Shown one piece after another: positions 42,707 through 52,899 of a stretch of DNA of 64,000 bases (positions are counted from its first letter, which is position 1; each line of letters begins with the position of its first letter). The stretch lies in NCBI GenBank assembly GCA_039707465.1, contig CM077643.1, forward strand, positions 68,247,105 to 68,311,104, given 5' to 3'. Position numbers and translations under genes: made by a program. Under the pieces are notes generated by a model, which saw only the letters and a program-made list of their open reading frames with translations, was not told where the DNA came from and made no database searches. Origin of the DNA: Rhabdophis nuchalis. Its lineage: Eukaryota > Chordata > Lepidosauria > Squamata > Natricidae.

Positions 42707-43408
42707 CAGAGGCGTAGCGTGGGGGGTGCAGGGGGTGCCGGCCGCACCGGGCGCAACATCTGGGGGGGCGCGCTCGCACCGCGCACCCCGCCTGCCTCAG
42801 GCCGGCCTCCCGCCCCAGCCCCGTCCCGCCGCCGCCGCCGCCCCGACAAAGTTTTGACACTCGCGGGAAGGGAGGCAGAGGCGCCACGGAGCTTTCCCTC
42901 CTGCGGCATCGAGGGAGCGCGGAAAGGCGGGAAAAGGCCAGGCGGCGCCGAACGGGGAAGCCTGGGCGGAGGCGGCGGAGAGAGCCCGGGTGGAAGTCGC
43001 TCGCTCCGGCGGCCGGAGGGGTCCCCTACTCAGCCCACCCGGGGAGGGTCGAGAATGCGAGCGAGGGGCCGGGAAGGAGGAGGAGGCGGAGGAGGAGCTC
43101 CCGCTGCAAATTGATACCCCGGCCGAGCAGGCGGAGGGGGGAGGAGGAACCCCCCCCGCCAGACACCCCCTTCCGCTCCTCATCCCCCTACACCCCCACC
43201 CTTTCCCCCGGGACCCTCCAGCGCCGCGCCCCCTCCCCGCGCAGGGCGTCCCCTCCCGCTCCTCCCCCGCCCCCGATGCGCGCACTTTTCCTTCTCTTCC
43301 CACTTTTATTGTGGTTTGAAAGCGGAGCGAGGGACTATCTGGGGGAGGGTTAGGGGGCGCAAATTACTTGCCTTGCCCCGGGTGCTGATAACCCACGCTA
43401 CGCCACTG
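42707..43408. mobile_element. hAT non-autonomous element with GC-rich, CpG-dense cargo
   Basis: Termini are CAGAGGCGTAGCGTGGG and CCCACGCTACGCCACTG, an inverted repeat with one mismatch. The 8-bp duplication CTTTGATA is exact (42699-42706 and 43409-43416). The 702-bp interior is very GC- and CpG-rich inside AT-rich DNA, with GCCGCC and GGAGGCGGA repeats and poly-C tracts. Overlapping frames on both strands (for example 42797-43303 minus, 168 codons) are low complexity (Pro/Arg/Gly/Ser), lack domains and most likely reflect GC content. No transposase is present. The interior could be a captured CpG island or 5' exon. Confidence 0.9.
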
Positions 43409-43416
43409 CTTTGATA

Positions 43417-44246
43417 ACCATGCACTTAATCTCCACCTAGCAGAAACGAACTTTGGAAAGATAGGTTGACATTGTTAGAGCAAAATAACAAATATACAGC
43501 TTCTGTCAAGCTTGTGGCTATCTTTAACTTACTATAATTCCCTCCCACCACTCTAAGACACACAATGGGAGAGGAGAAACAATAATGAAAGAATTCTAAT
43601 GACAGAGTTGGGGAAACTCATGGCATTTCCTTAAGAAGATTTACTAGGATCTGTGTGGGGACAAGGCCAATGGAAGCAGATTAAAAAACAAAAAACAAAG
43701 TGGCCTAGGTAAGAAATGACAGTTGGCAACTGTCTCTCCCTCATGGTTGTACACATCATTTATACTTACCACCACTTTTTGTTGTTGTTTTATGGAGGGA
43801 GGTTTTTTTTACCTGGATCAAACAAACATTCTTTTGGCTTGTATTCTCCTCCCTTTTAATCTCTTGCTTTGGATAACATAGTTAGAGGAAGGATACTGAG
43901 ATATCTGAAAGCCATTGTTAAATTTCATTTGGCTTAATAGAGTATTTATTAATTTATGTCTGTTGTTTTTGTCCCATGATTCAATCTTGACTCATGGCAT
44001 CTGCTTGTGCAAGTCCTGGAAGATTTTTGGGAAGATTTTTTCCAGAAGTGATTTGCCCTTGCCTTCTTCCGGGAGTTGAGAGTGTGTGACTAGCCTGTAA
44101 TTCACCATATTTTTGTTTCTACCAGATGCCCAGGGTTTCTCAAGCTGTAGGGTGTACCTTCCTTGGTGAGCTGTAGGCAGATTCCAGGGGACATGTGGAG
44201 ACCCATTTAATTTCATTGTTGCAAAAAAAAAATCTTTTCCAAATGT
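43417..44246. other. Non-coding interval with a possible degraded SINE
   Basis: The 43975-44130 stretch loosely resembles the SINE body at 22845-23042 (GGAAGATTTTT, GAAGTGATTTGCCCTTGCC) but no tRNA head can be read. Otherwise nothing was recognised. Confidence 0.25.
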
Positions 44247-44451
44247 CTGGAAACCTCCACATGGAGATTCTTACTCATCCAGGTCATGGTTGTCCCAAAG
44301 GTGCTTTTCTCAAGAGGCAACTGGACTTTCTGTTTTTTCTTTGAAGATATTTCACTTCTCATCCAAGGAGCATCTTCAGTTTTTGGATGAGAAGAGAAAT
44401 GTCTTCAAAGAAAAACCAGAAAGTTGCCTCTTGAAAAACCACTTTTGGGAC
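44247..44451. mobile_element. Fold-back Penelope-like derived element, copy 2
   Basis: Same architecture as 17338 and 50452. The left arm is in minus sense to about 44379, the right arm in plus sense, with GGATGAGAAG, GTCTTCAAAG and TTGCCTCTTGA shared. The left arm again extends further. Flanks ATCTTTTCCAAA (44232-44243) and ATCTTTTCAAA (44452-44462) form a probable 11-12 bp target duplication. Hammerhead-like cores are degraded in both arms. Confidence 0.65.
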
Positions 44452-44462
44452 ATCTTTTCAAA

Positions 44463-46243
44463 CATTTCATTGCATTGATTTCATTGTTCATTAGCATTAA
44501 TATTGGTGTTTGGTATTTTGGGGAAAATATTTAAATTTAGATTATACTAAAGGGAGATGTGATAGCAAAATGTTTAAGACCCATGCTTTAACCACTATAG
44601 CAAAATAGTTCTCAACAAAGGTACATCTACTATGCATTTGTGATTTCTTTTTCAACTAACATTCAAAATGGCTGCCATTGTTTTGCACTACAGAGATTTG
44701 GAAGGATTGCTGAGTACTTTGGCAGATAACTATAAGTGCTAAAGACACACCATTGGAACAATCATCTAAAGTTAAGCATTTTAATGCCCCTTTGAGATCA
44801 ATGAAAGGAATTTCTTATCTTGAAATAGATGGGGATTAAATAAGCTTAATTTTAGCTAAATTCAACCCAGGGTAAATACTCAGTATTTTTGAGTGTGTTT
44901 CATTATAGATGATCAAAGACCCACATGGAAGACACATAATTCATGTAAGTCTTTGATGGCATAAACTCACCCAAGGCCTTTAAATGTGACGCCTTGGTAA
45001 ACTCTTGTTTGTAGCCTCTTCTTAAGCAATCTTTTAGGCAGTACTCCAGTATAGATGAGGTTTTATTGGATACTAACTCAAAATCAACAAACGAAAGAGA
45101 ATGAATTAAATTGTCTTCTTACAAGTTGACACAGAAGCAACTAGGTAGGTCCCACATGGGCACGGAATCAAATGCCTTTTAAGAGGCACATCCTCTTTCT
45201 TCTGTAGCCTACAGTGATTATAGTCTCGGTTTTCTATTGGATTCAGTCCCAGGCCTCCCTTGCTAGGATATCAAGAACTGGCAAACTTTCTGCTGCCTGA
45301 TTATGTTTCACTGTGGAGAAGTGCCACATCCTATGCTCACACTCAAACCTTTTTTGGGTTGTTGTTTTTGAAATCCAATTTTGGGGTTAAAAAACAGTAG
45401 ATCCCAACAGGCTTTTGTCAAGCAAATTCTGTTGAGGTGGGAACTAATAATTTAGGAAGTCATTCTGGGATATGAAAAAGCCTAGTGTTAATGACACTCT
45501 GAGTAAAAGGAACAAAGACTAATTCCTCTGATTTGGAAGCGTCTGGTTTGTTTTTAATCCACCTTTTGGTTTTTTAATACATTCTGCCACTAAGAAGGTA
45601 GGCTCTGTGCAATGTTCACATCATATTTTTTTTTCATCAGTAACAGATTCTGGGCAACCAGCTTCCTTCCGGCTCAGACCCAGTTTATGCAAGCAACAGA
45701 AGTACTTCCAGCTTTAGCACTCAAGAGATCTGCTAAGATATTTGGCCCCCAAGAACTATTGCCTATCCCAAAACATTGTTTCATTCCTAATAAATTGACG
45801 CTGAAACTCATTTGGAAGACATCAACAACTACAGAGGATTGCTGTAAATGCCCATGCATAATATATGCGTTTGGAGAGGGGTTGGGCAGGGCAAATAGAG
45901 ACAGTAGAAATTAATGAAAAGTGAATCTCTTCCTTGCATCATGGGGTCCCTTCTTATATAACGCAGAATCTATGTAATGGACAATGAAATTTCTACCAGT
46001 AGTGGCATATAGAACTCTGGTTTGCACAAAGCATACTTGTTGTATTCTGATGAAAAAGTCTAGGCATCAAATAGGTTTTGAGCATCATTGCACAGTAAGT
46101 TTCTCGTCTCTTTTTCAGACATATATAATCTCAAACATCAAAAACAGTTTTAATCAAAAACAAATGTACATCTGAACAATCTATATTAATGAAAGCTGGT
46201 GATTCTGTCCAGTTTGAACAAAGCTCAGATGTTGTGGCTTCAT
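44463..46243. other. Non-coding interval, nothing recognised
   Basis: Frames up to 100 codons (45612-45914) are opposed by minus frames and show no domain. No repeat family was identified. Confidence 0.45.
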
Positions 46244-46246
46244 TTT

Positions 46247-46293
<47 letters not shown>

Positions 46294-46615
46294 TATAATA
46301 GAGCTGAAAGGGACCCTGAAAGTCTTCTAGTCCAACCTCCTGCTCAAATAGGAGACTATCTACTAATTCAGACAAGTGGATGTCCAGTCACTTCTTAAAA
46401 ACCTCCAGTGACGAAGCACCTACAACTTCAGAAGGTAAGCTGTTCCAATGGTTAATTGTCCTCATTGTTAGGAAGTTTCTCCTTAATTCCAGGTTGCTTC
46501 TCTCCTTGATTAGTTTCCACTCATTGTTTCTTGCCTTGCCTTCTAGTACTTTGGAAAATAAATTTATCTCCTCTTCTTTGTGGCCAGGCCTCAAGTACTG
46601 GAATACTGCTATCAT
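46244..46615 (-). mobile_element. CR1 LINE 3' end with AATC tail, ORF2 C-terminus open
   Basis: Twelve AATC units (46246-46292) abut the CR1 3' block. The minus frame then reads MIAVFQYLRPGHKEEEINLF, ERSNLELRRNFLTMR, NHWNSLPSEVVGASSLEVF with the stop after FKK. No disabling change occurs in these 75 codons. 5'-truncated. Confidence 0.9.
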
Positions 46616-47279
46616 TCAATGGTACAATGGATGGTAAAGTGTAAATGTCTTGCATTCTACATTACCCACTACCCAACATTTCAAGTGAAAAATGTACAGT
46701 TATAACTATGCTTCAGTTTATTTGCAAACAGTATGTATGTAAAAAAATATTAAAGTGTGATCCTTGTTTCCAGCAGAAGCTTCTTATTTTTTTTCTTGTT
46801 TCTTTTGGTTTTGGGGAGGGGGGGGGTGTTGCCACTGTATTTTGAAGACTATTTAGAACATCTTTTGAAGGGACAAAGGATATAAAGTATTATAGGCTGA
46901 TCTGCAAATGTTACAGTAGTTAATACTGTACTCTTAGTCTTTGCTGTGCATGTAAACAAAGCAAAGCATTTTTCTCTGCTATATATAAGCAAGAAGGGTG
47001 GGTGTCTGTGTGTATCTGTGTGTGTCTCTGTGTGTGTGTGCATGCATGCCCACGTGCATATGCAATCTACACATATAATTACCTAATCACCAAAGTAAAA
47101 ATGTGTCTTCAGCCACCTTGGGGATATTGCATTGCTTGACCAATCATCTAGAAAAAGCACAGAATGAAAAGTGTCATCATGGGAGCCATCTGACAGGTGT
47201 TGCTTCATTGAAAGGCACATTAAAATAAATGGACTTGCACTCTGCTTTATATAACTTTGGTAATTAACAATGTAGCAAG

Positions 47280-48154
47280 GACTTCCGGTATCCGGCTCCA
47301 GCGGAGACGGGCGAGCCTAGGGCTCGCTCGCCGCTTTGTTGCCTTTTCTGCCCCCCCAGGGGGGCGAAACTCTCCGGTTACCGGAGGTTTCCCGCAGGGT
47401 CGGCTCAGAGGGAGCGGCCCTCGTCACGGCGGTGGGGAGGGCGCTCCTCTCTGCGACCTAGGAGGAGAGGAACATGCTAGCGGGGGTTTTTTCCTTCCCC
47501 AACGGCTGTCGGTGCCATTCGCTTTAATGGAGAGGGCTGAACGGAGAGATCGGGCGGATCGCCGAGGCTTCAGCTGCGAGAGAGAGTGAGTTTAAAAGAA
47601 CACCTTTTTTTCCTTGCTGCCAGCCAGGCTGAACGGACTGGGAGGGGGGTGTTTAATTTTAAAAAAAAACCCCTCGGATTTAAGCGGCACGTTAAAATGG
47701 CTTCTCTGCAAAGAGAAAGCGGAAACTTTCACTCCGGATGGTCTTTAACAAGGGAAAGTGGATTGTGACTTTCTGCAACATTGTTTCTAGGTCTGGCTGA
47801 GCTTAAAAAATTTCTTTTTTTTTTGCTACTCTCTCCCTCTGGCTGCGAGATGGGCGGTGGAAGTGGCTTCACTTTGTCCCTTGCCTGACTATTTCAACTA
47901 AGGAAAATTTCCAGCGTCTCTTTGAAAGCAGGACTCTCTCTGGATTTTTGAAATTTTTTTTCTTTTGATGGATTTGTGACTTCTTCTCTGGAATACCTTC
48001 GTTATTATTATTTGCTGATTTGGGAAATTGTGTCTCTTTTGGTTTCTGAATGGTTTGCAACTTCACAGCCCTGAACTGAACTGAGCTCCTGGTTTGCCCC
48101 ACCAGCCCCACCCGGAAAACGCCATCTTGGTGGCAGTGACTCTAACTTTTAACC
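47280..48154 (+). promoter_or_regulatory. 5' UTR / probable internal promoter of the ORF1-only element
   Basis: A GC-rich leader of about 875 bases runs from the insertion boundary to the ORF1 start. It is CpG-dense over the first 300 bases and T-rich near 47800-48000. L1 5' UTRs hold an internal pol II promoter, and a complete leader fits an insertion from a full-length transcript. A 110-codon Arg/Gly-rich frame at 47257-47589 is not a convincing gene. Confidence 0.55.
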
Positions 48155-49003
48155 ATGGCACAAGAAGCAGCACTTGTAAATTTGGAACAAAGGATGGCTT
48201 CTCTTGAAACTTCTATGCAAACTTTGATATTAGAAATAAAGGCCCAGAGGGCTGAAAATAGTACTTTTAAAAAGGAACTATTGGATACCCGGAAGCAAGT
48301 GTTGGAGAATACACAGAAGAATGAAGAATTGGAAGGAGGGCTGGAGGGGGCTAAGGGAGAGATTAAAAATGTTTCTAATGAGGTGGGGGAAATAAATGGG
48401 CATGTGTCTAGGATAGATATGGAAAGAATGACATATTTTTTGAGATTTCAGAATGTTCTTGAGGAATCTGGTGAATGCCTACCTGATCTTATGAGTACAA
48501 TTTTAGCAGACTATTTACAAAAACCTAAGGATGAGATCAGGGGGGACATTGACCTAGCCTATAGAATTAATTCTGCATATGCCAGGATGAATGAAGTGCC
48601 TAGAGAGATACATGTGAAATTTGTTAGAAGGTCAACCAGAGAGGAAATCCTGAAATTGCAGAGAGAAAGTCCATTAATTTACCAACTAAAAACGGTCACT
48701 ATCTTGAAGCAGATTCCTAGAAAGATTCGAGATGCAAGACGGAAATTTTCCTTCTTGTCTAAAACATTGTTTGATCACGGGATTTGGTTCAAGTGGGTGA
48801 CACCCGAAGGGATGCTGGTGTTCTGGGAAGGAGGAAGAGTGAGGATTAAAACAGTTGCTGAGGCGGAAGCCTTTCTTAAAAAACATTCCTCTGCCCTGGG
48901 GGAAGATCCAGGGGGGACGGAGGGGGTCACGGCCCCGCCCGCGGGGGGCCAGGGGGGAGAGAAAGAAGATACAATAGCCAAAAGACTTAGATCAAAAAAA
49001 TAA
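48155..49003 (+). CDS. L1 ORF1p-like RNA-binding protein (282 aa), intact
   Basis: ORF1p is the trimeric RNA-binding chaperone that packages L1 RNA in cytoplasmic particles. Residues about 8-85 form a leucine/glutamate-rich coiled coil. An RRM follows, with YFLRFQNVLEESGE near residue 90, DIDLAYRINSAYARMN and REIHVKFVRRSTREEILKL. The C-terminal domain has LKQIPRKIRDARRKFSFL, FKWVTPEGMLVFW and a basic KRLRSKK end. The length is slightly under typical L1 ORF1p. The start at 48155 lies in a good Kozak context (AACCATGG) and the frame has no stop. It may have been expressed recently. Being a transposon gene, it is not a host locus. Confidence 0.88.
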   Translation: MAQEAALVNLEQRMASLETSMQTLILEIKAQRAENSTFKKELLDTRKQVLENTQKNEELEGGLEGAKGEIKNVSNEVGEINGHVSRIDMERMTYFLRFQNVLEESGECLPDLMSTILADYLQKPKDEIRGDIDLAYRINSAYARMNEVPREIHVKFVRRSTREEILKLQRESPLIYQLKTVTILKQIPRKIRDARRKFSFLSKTLFDHGIWFKWVTPEGMLVFWEGGRVRIKTVAEAEAFLKKHSSALGEDPGGTEGVTAPPAGGQGGEKEDTIAKRLRSKK

Positions 49004-49680
49004 CTTTGCCTTGATTTTTCTTGAACAATTTTGTATAATATTTCTATCCGGACTTTTTGTAAATGTCTGACAGCATGGAAGGGAGAATTTAGGTAAATGT
49101 ACTTGCTTTCATCTTGTAGTGGTATGGAAAATGTTTTCTATGTTAACTTTTTTTTAATGTGTATTTTGAGGTCTCGGAAGGTCCGACGACTCTGACGTGA
49201 ATGCTCTCAAAATTTCTTTCTAACCATTACCCTATCCTGTTAAAAAATGTAAAACCAATAAAACTTTTTCAATAAAAACAAAAAAAAAAAAAAAAACAAT
49301 GTAGCAAGAATTGATAAGAAGTGAACCCAAATTTCTTTTTTCCCCTTTTCTGCTCATTTGGAGTGCAGTAGATAATTCTCAGGCTTATGGGACCATATTA
49401 GGCACATTGGCACAATCAGTGGCTTTCACTGCAATAATTTAATTAGTGTTGAAAAAACTGGCTGTCAATTAAAGCAAAAACAAAAAAAAATAAAACCTCA
49501 ATCCTATGAAATCATTTAATTTATATTGGAAGTCCTGACTTTAATACCACAGGATGGTGCACTGTAAATCCTGTACTCTAAATATTGCACATTTTGTTTT
49601 GGACATTGTATATATGTTGCTTGTTTGGCAGGGGAAGAAAATGAATCCCTTTCAAAATATTGTTGTATTGGCATTCATTG

Positions 49681-49838
49681 TTGGGTCTCTCCCTCTCCCT
49701 CCTTCTCTCTCTTTGTCTCTCTCTCTCTCTCTGTGTTTGTCTCTCTGTCTGTCTCTCTGACTCTCTCTATCTCTGCCTCTGTCTCTCTCTTTGTGTCTCT
49801 CTGTCTCTCTGTGTCTCTCTGTGTGTGTCTCTCTCTCA
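49681..49838. repeat. CT/GTCT pyrimidine-rich microsatellite
   Basis: A compound of CTCT, GTCT and GTGTCT units. Four long Leu/Ser/Val or Arg/Glu frames overlap it and are artefacts of the repeat. Confidence 0.9.
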
Positions 49839-49839
49839 T

Positions 49840-50055
49840 GCTGATAGAAGTATAGTTTCAATGGAATGGGAAGTTTGAGGTGAGTGTTGGCATGAACGGT
49901 GATGAAGCAAATAAAAGATATATCTGAGACCTGTCTGAAGGATCTTACTGGGTCACAGACACCCTTATAAACTTCATCCTGAGCACAAGAAGGATAGGAG
50001 AAATAAATAGGACATGTACAAGATTTCTTTGATCACAATACCATCATTGTAATGG
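49840..50055 (+). repeat. Unassigned 215-bp repeat, copy 2
   Basis: Partner of 40668-40884, about 9.2 kb away. The two differ by roughly 10 percent including a 6-base gap after GACCTGTCT. Confidence 0.8.
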
Positions 50056-50451
50056 GGTCTTTTAATGCCAGAGTAAGTAGAAAACATAACATGGAATGTA
50101 TTATTCTTGCATGGCATAGGTCCATATAATAACATTATACATTCAAGTTACATATTATAAAATAAATATTTATTTATTAACATTGGTAAACATGTTCACT
50201 ATCTAGGAGTTAAGTTTACAATGATGGAAAAAATAGAAGGAAAGAGAAGAAGAGGAAAAGCAACAGCAGTGAGGATGGATTCAATTACGGTGGTTATGTT
50301 TTCCCTCTTGGAAGCTCTGAAAGACCAGCCTGGGGACAAGACACTCCTGGAGAAAATGTATGTAGCCGCTAAGAATCAGAAAGACTAGATGGTACATATT
50401 AAATGATCATTATCTACTCTCACGGACTTATACAAATATTTCAGGGTTATG

Positions 50452-50710
50452 TCTTTGGATATTCTCAGTCATCCAGGTCATGTTTATCTCAAAGGTCCTT
50501 TTTCAAGAGCCAACTGGGATTTCTGGTTTTTCTTTGAAGATGTTTTGCTTCTCATTCAAGAAGCATCCAGTTCTGACAGGATGGTGGGGAATAGAAAGAT
50601 TGGAAGTAGAGAATCACATCAGAGCTGAAGAAGCTTCTTGTATGAGAAGCGAAACGTCTTCAAAGAAAAACCAGAATGTCCAGCTGCCTCTTGAAAAAGC
50701 ACCTTTGGGA
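50452..50710. mobile_element. Fold-back Penelope-like derived element, copy 3
   Basis: Delimited by an exact 13-bp target duplication, TTTCAGGGTTATG (50439-50451 and 50711-50723). The left arm (minus sense) carries CTTTTTCAAGAG, TTTGAAGATG and TTCTCATTCAAGAAG. The right arm (plus sense) carries the best-preserved hammerhead-like motif of this family and ends GCACCTTTGGGA. A central unpaired spacer of about 55 bases contains GATGGTGGGGAATAG. No coding capacity. Confidence 0.8.
50622..50661 (+). ncRNA. Hammerhead-like motif in fold-back element, copy 3
   Basis: Stem I GAG / UUC; CUGAAGA (50625-50631); an extra A; helix II GCUUCU / AGAAGC with loop UGUAUG; GAAA; and ACGU minimal stem III with predicted cleavage after C50658. 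All core bases are present apart from the extra base. This helix II sequence is a third, unrelated, fully paired version. Confidence 0.55.
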
Positions 50711-51349
50711 TTTCAGGGTTATGAACTGTAAACATATTTTCCAGTGGGAGCCTTTGATTCTTCTGAAACAATTATATATCAGTCAAATAATTCAGTCAAA
50801 TTAAATTTATACAATTGTTTAATTTTCCATGACCTGCATTTTTTGACTCGTGAGGGGGACAAAAATTCAACTGATTAGAATGTTAGTTCTAATGTCAATA
50901 TTTCTCAGCCATGTCATGGGTTTGAAATTAATTCCTCTTTGTAAATAATTATAGCAAATATATATTTATTACTCTGACAAACAAAATAAGTAGCAAGTTA
51001 GGAAAACAAGCAGAGATTATTTTTTCCCTTCCAGCCTGGGATATTTAGCTTCTAAGATAACAGTTTGTTTTACTGACTGACCTGAAGAGCTGAGGAGTGG
51101 GCAATATTTCCAGCCCTTGACCCCCAGAGTGGAGGTTGCTGTTCCTGCCAGAAAAGAGACAGCTTGCTGTCTGAAGGGCATATGAGTAAACAGAGCAGAG
51201 TCCCACAGAACTCGTGGGAAAGAAAACACAAATGTTTAAAAACCTGGCGCTTGGCAATGTGAGATCCATTTTCTTAGCTGCAGATTAGAAAAAAGTGATG
51301 GTAAATTAGAAACACTTTCTTCCCATATGTAAAATAGGAATGCAACATC

Positions 51350-51840
51350 ATCTGGTTGCCACGATGGAGAAAAGATGTGGAGACGCTAGAAAGAGTGCAG
51401 AGAAGAGCAACAAAGATGATTAGGGGACTGGAGGCTAAAACATATGAAGAACAGTTGCAGGAACTGGGTATGTCTAGTTTAATGAAAAGAAGGATTAGGG
51501 GAGATATGATAGCAGTGTTCCAATATCTCAGAGGCTGCCACAAAGAAGAGGGAGTCAAACTATTCTCCAAAGCACCTGAGGGCAGAACAAGAAGCAATGG
51601 GTAGAAACTAATCAAGGAGAGAAGCAACTTAGAACTGAGGAGAAATTTCCTGACAGTTAGAATAATCAATCAATGGAACAGCTTGCCTCCAGAGGTTGTG
51701 AATGCCCCAACACTGCAAGTCTTTAAGAAGATGTTGGATAGCCATTTGTCTGAAAGGTATAGGGCTTCCTGCCTAGGCAGGGGGTTGGACTAGAAGACTT
51801 CCAGGTCCCTTCCAACTCTGCAATTGTATTATATTGTACT
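51350..51840 (+). mobile_element. CR1 LINE 3' end with ORF2 C-terminus
   Basis: The frame begins WRKDVETLERVQRRATKMIR and continues YEEQLQELGMSSLMKRRIRG, DMIAVFQYLRGCHKEEG, one stop at 51602-51604, then RNFLTVRIINQWNSLPPEV and PTLQVFKKMLDSHLSERY. The 3' UTR ends CCCTTCCAACTCTGCAATTG with a short TATTG-type tail at 51825-51840. Nearly intact over 140 codons. Confidence 0.92.
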
Positions 51841-52572
51841 CTTATCTTAAAAACAAATAATTCAGAATAACGATCCAAAAATCTCACTTCTTCAGGTCCT
51901 TCCTTCCTTCCTCTTCTCTCCCTCCCTCCCTCCCTCCCCCTTCCCTCCCTCAAAAACAGCAGAATAACATTTGTCTCTGAATAGACATGTGCCATTTACA
52001 TACTTATATAGTGACTACACAGCTTTAGAATTTATGTGACAATTATTTTCATGAGACTTTAAACTTTGCTGTCATAATTACCAGGATAACATAGCTAATG
52101 CCATGACAATATTGAAATGTTATTATTTAATGTTTCATTAAATTTAAATTCATTAAACTAAAATAAAAATTATTTAAGTCTTCCTGCTTTCATAATTTTT
52201 AAAAGAATCTTCAGAATAAATTTCTTTATCTTTCAATTATCTGGGTTGGGGTGATCAAAATGTACCATGACAATGTTGTGTTAATAAGAAGTATGAGATC
52301 CATGGCAACAAAACGTGAATAAAGGAAGAAAAAGAACAAACGAGCAACAGGCAACTTCTGAGTGAAATAAGGAACCAAAAGCGAAGCCAAATACTTGGCT
52401 AGCCATGGAGAAAGTATTATTAATTACAAAAATATTAATAACAATATTGTTTTCTATAAATAATAATTAATATTTATATATCAATACTTAAAATTTAAAT
52501 ATTTACATAATAATCTAAATGAACATGATATAAATATTGTCACAAATACAACTGTGCAGTTATGCCTCCAGG
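51841..52572. other. Non-coding interval with a CCTT/CCCT tract
   Basis: A pyrimidine-rich microsatellite lies at 51895-51952. The rest is AT-rich with no recognised element. Confidence 0.55.
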
Positions 52573-52899
52573 CAGTGGTGGAATTCAAAATTATTTTACT
52601 ACCGGTTCTATGGGTGTGGCTTTGTGGGTGTGGTGTGGCTTTGTGGGCGTGACTTTGTGGGCATGGCAGGGGAAGGATACTGCAAAATCCCCACTCCTGG
52701 GGGAAAGTTACTGCAAAATCCCCATTCCCTCCCCACCCCACTAACCTGATTTCCAGCTCCATTCGCCTGTTCAGGGCAACAAAAGATCAGCTGAGAGGCA
52801 GCATGGATGGGGCCAGCCTATTTGCTGGTTCTCTGAACTACTCAAAATTTCCACTACTGGTTCTCCAGAACCTGCAGAACTGGCTGAATACTACCTCTG
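52573..52899 (+). mobile_element. hAT-type MITE, AGGTGGTATTCAGCAGG family, copy 3
   Basis: Starts CAGTGGTGGAATTCAAA and ends GAATACTACCTCTG. Internally it has TACTACCGGTTCTATGGG, a run of GTGGGTGTGGCTTTG-type repeats, two CTGCAAAATCCCCA blocks and CTACTGGTTCTCCAGAACC. Flanks CCTCCAGG and TCTCCAGA agree at 6 of 8 bases. Opposite orientation to copies 1, 2 and 4. Confidence 0.82.

Larger units (their letters stand above)
47280..49294 (+). mobile_element. L1-like element with ORF1 only (half-L1 type), full insertion
   Basis: The insertion is delimited by an exact 14-bp target duplication, AACAATGTAGCAAG, at 47266-47279 and 49295-49308. It starts GACTTCCGG with a GC-rich 875-bp 5' UTR, carries one intact ORF1, and has a 3' UTR of about 270 bp ending AAACCAATAAAACTTTTTCA and poly-A. 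No endonuclease or reverse transcriptase is present and no junction scar is obvious. This matches mammalian HAL1 elements, which keep ORF1 and lose ORF2. A related fragment at 6893-7314 also passes from ORF1 straight to a 3' UTR. Confidence 0.88.

Noticed and set aside
42797..43303. 168-codon minus frame and overlapping 139-, 109- and 80-codon plus frames in the GC-rich hAT element
   Set aside because: Proteins are Pro/Arg/Gly/Ser low complexity, open on both strands at once and lack domains. GC-rich DNA rarely has stop codons by chance. Described as element cargo only.
43975..44130. Second copy of the SINE seen at 22845
   Set aside because: Only loose similarity in the body and no pol III boxes; mentioned in the interval note only.
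45612..45914. 100-codon plus frame
   Set aside because: No domain, opposed by a minus frame, and no codon or splice evidence.
49625..49878. Four overlapping 68-76 codon frames
   Set aside because: Artefacts of the CT/GTCT microsatellite on both strands.
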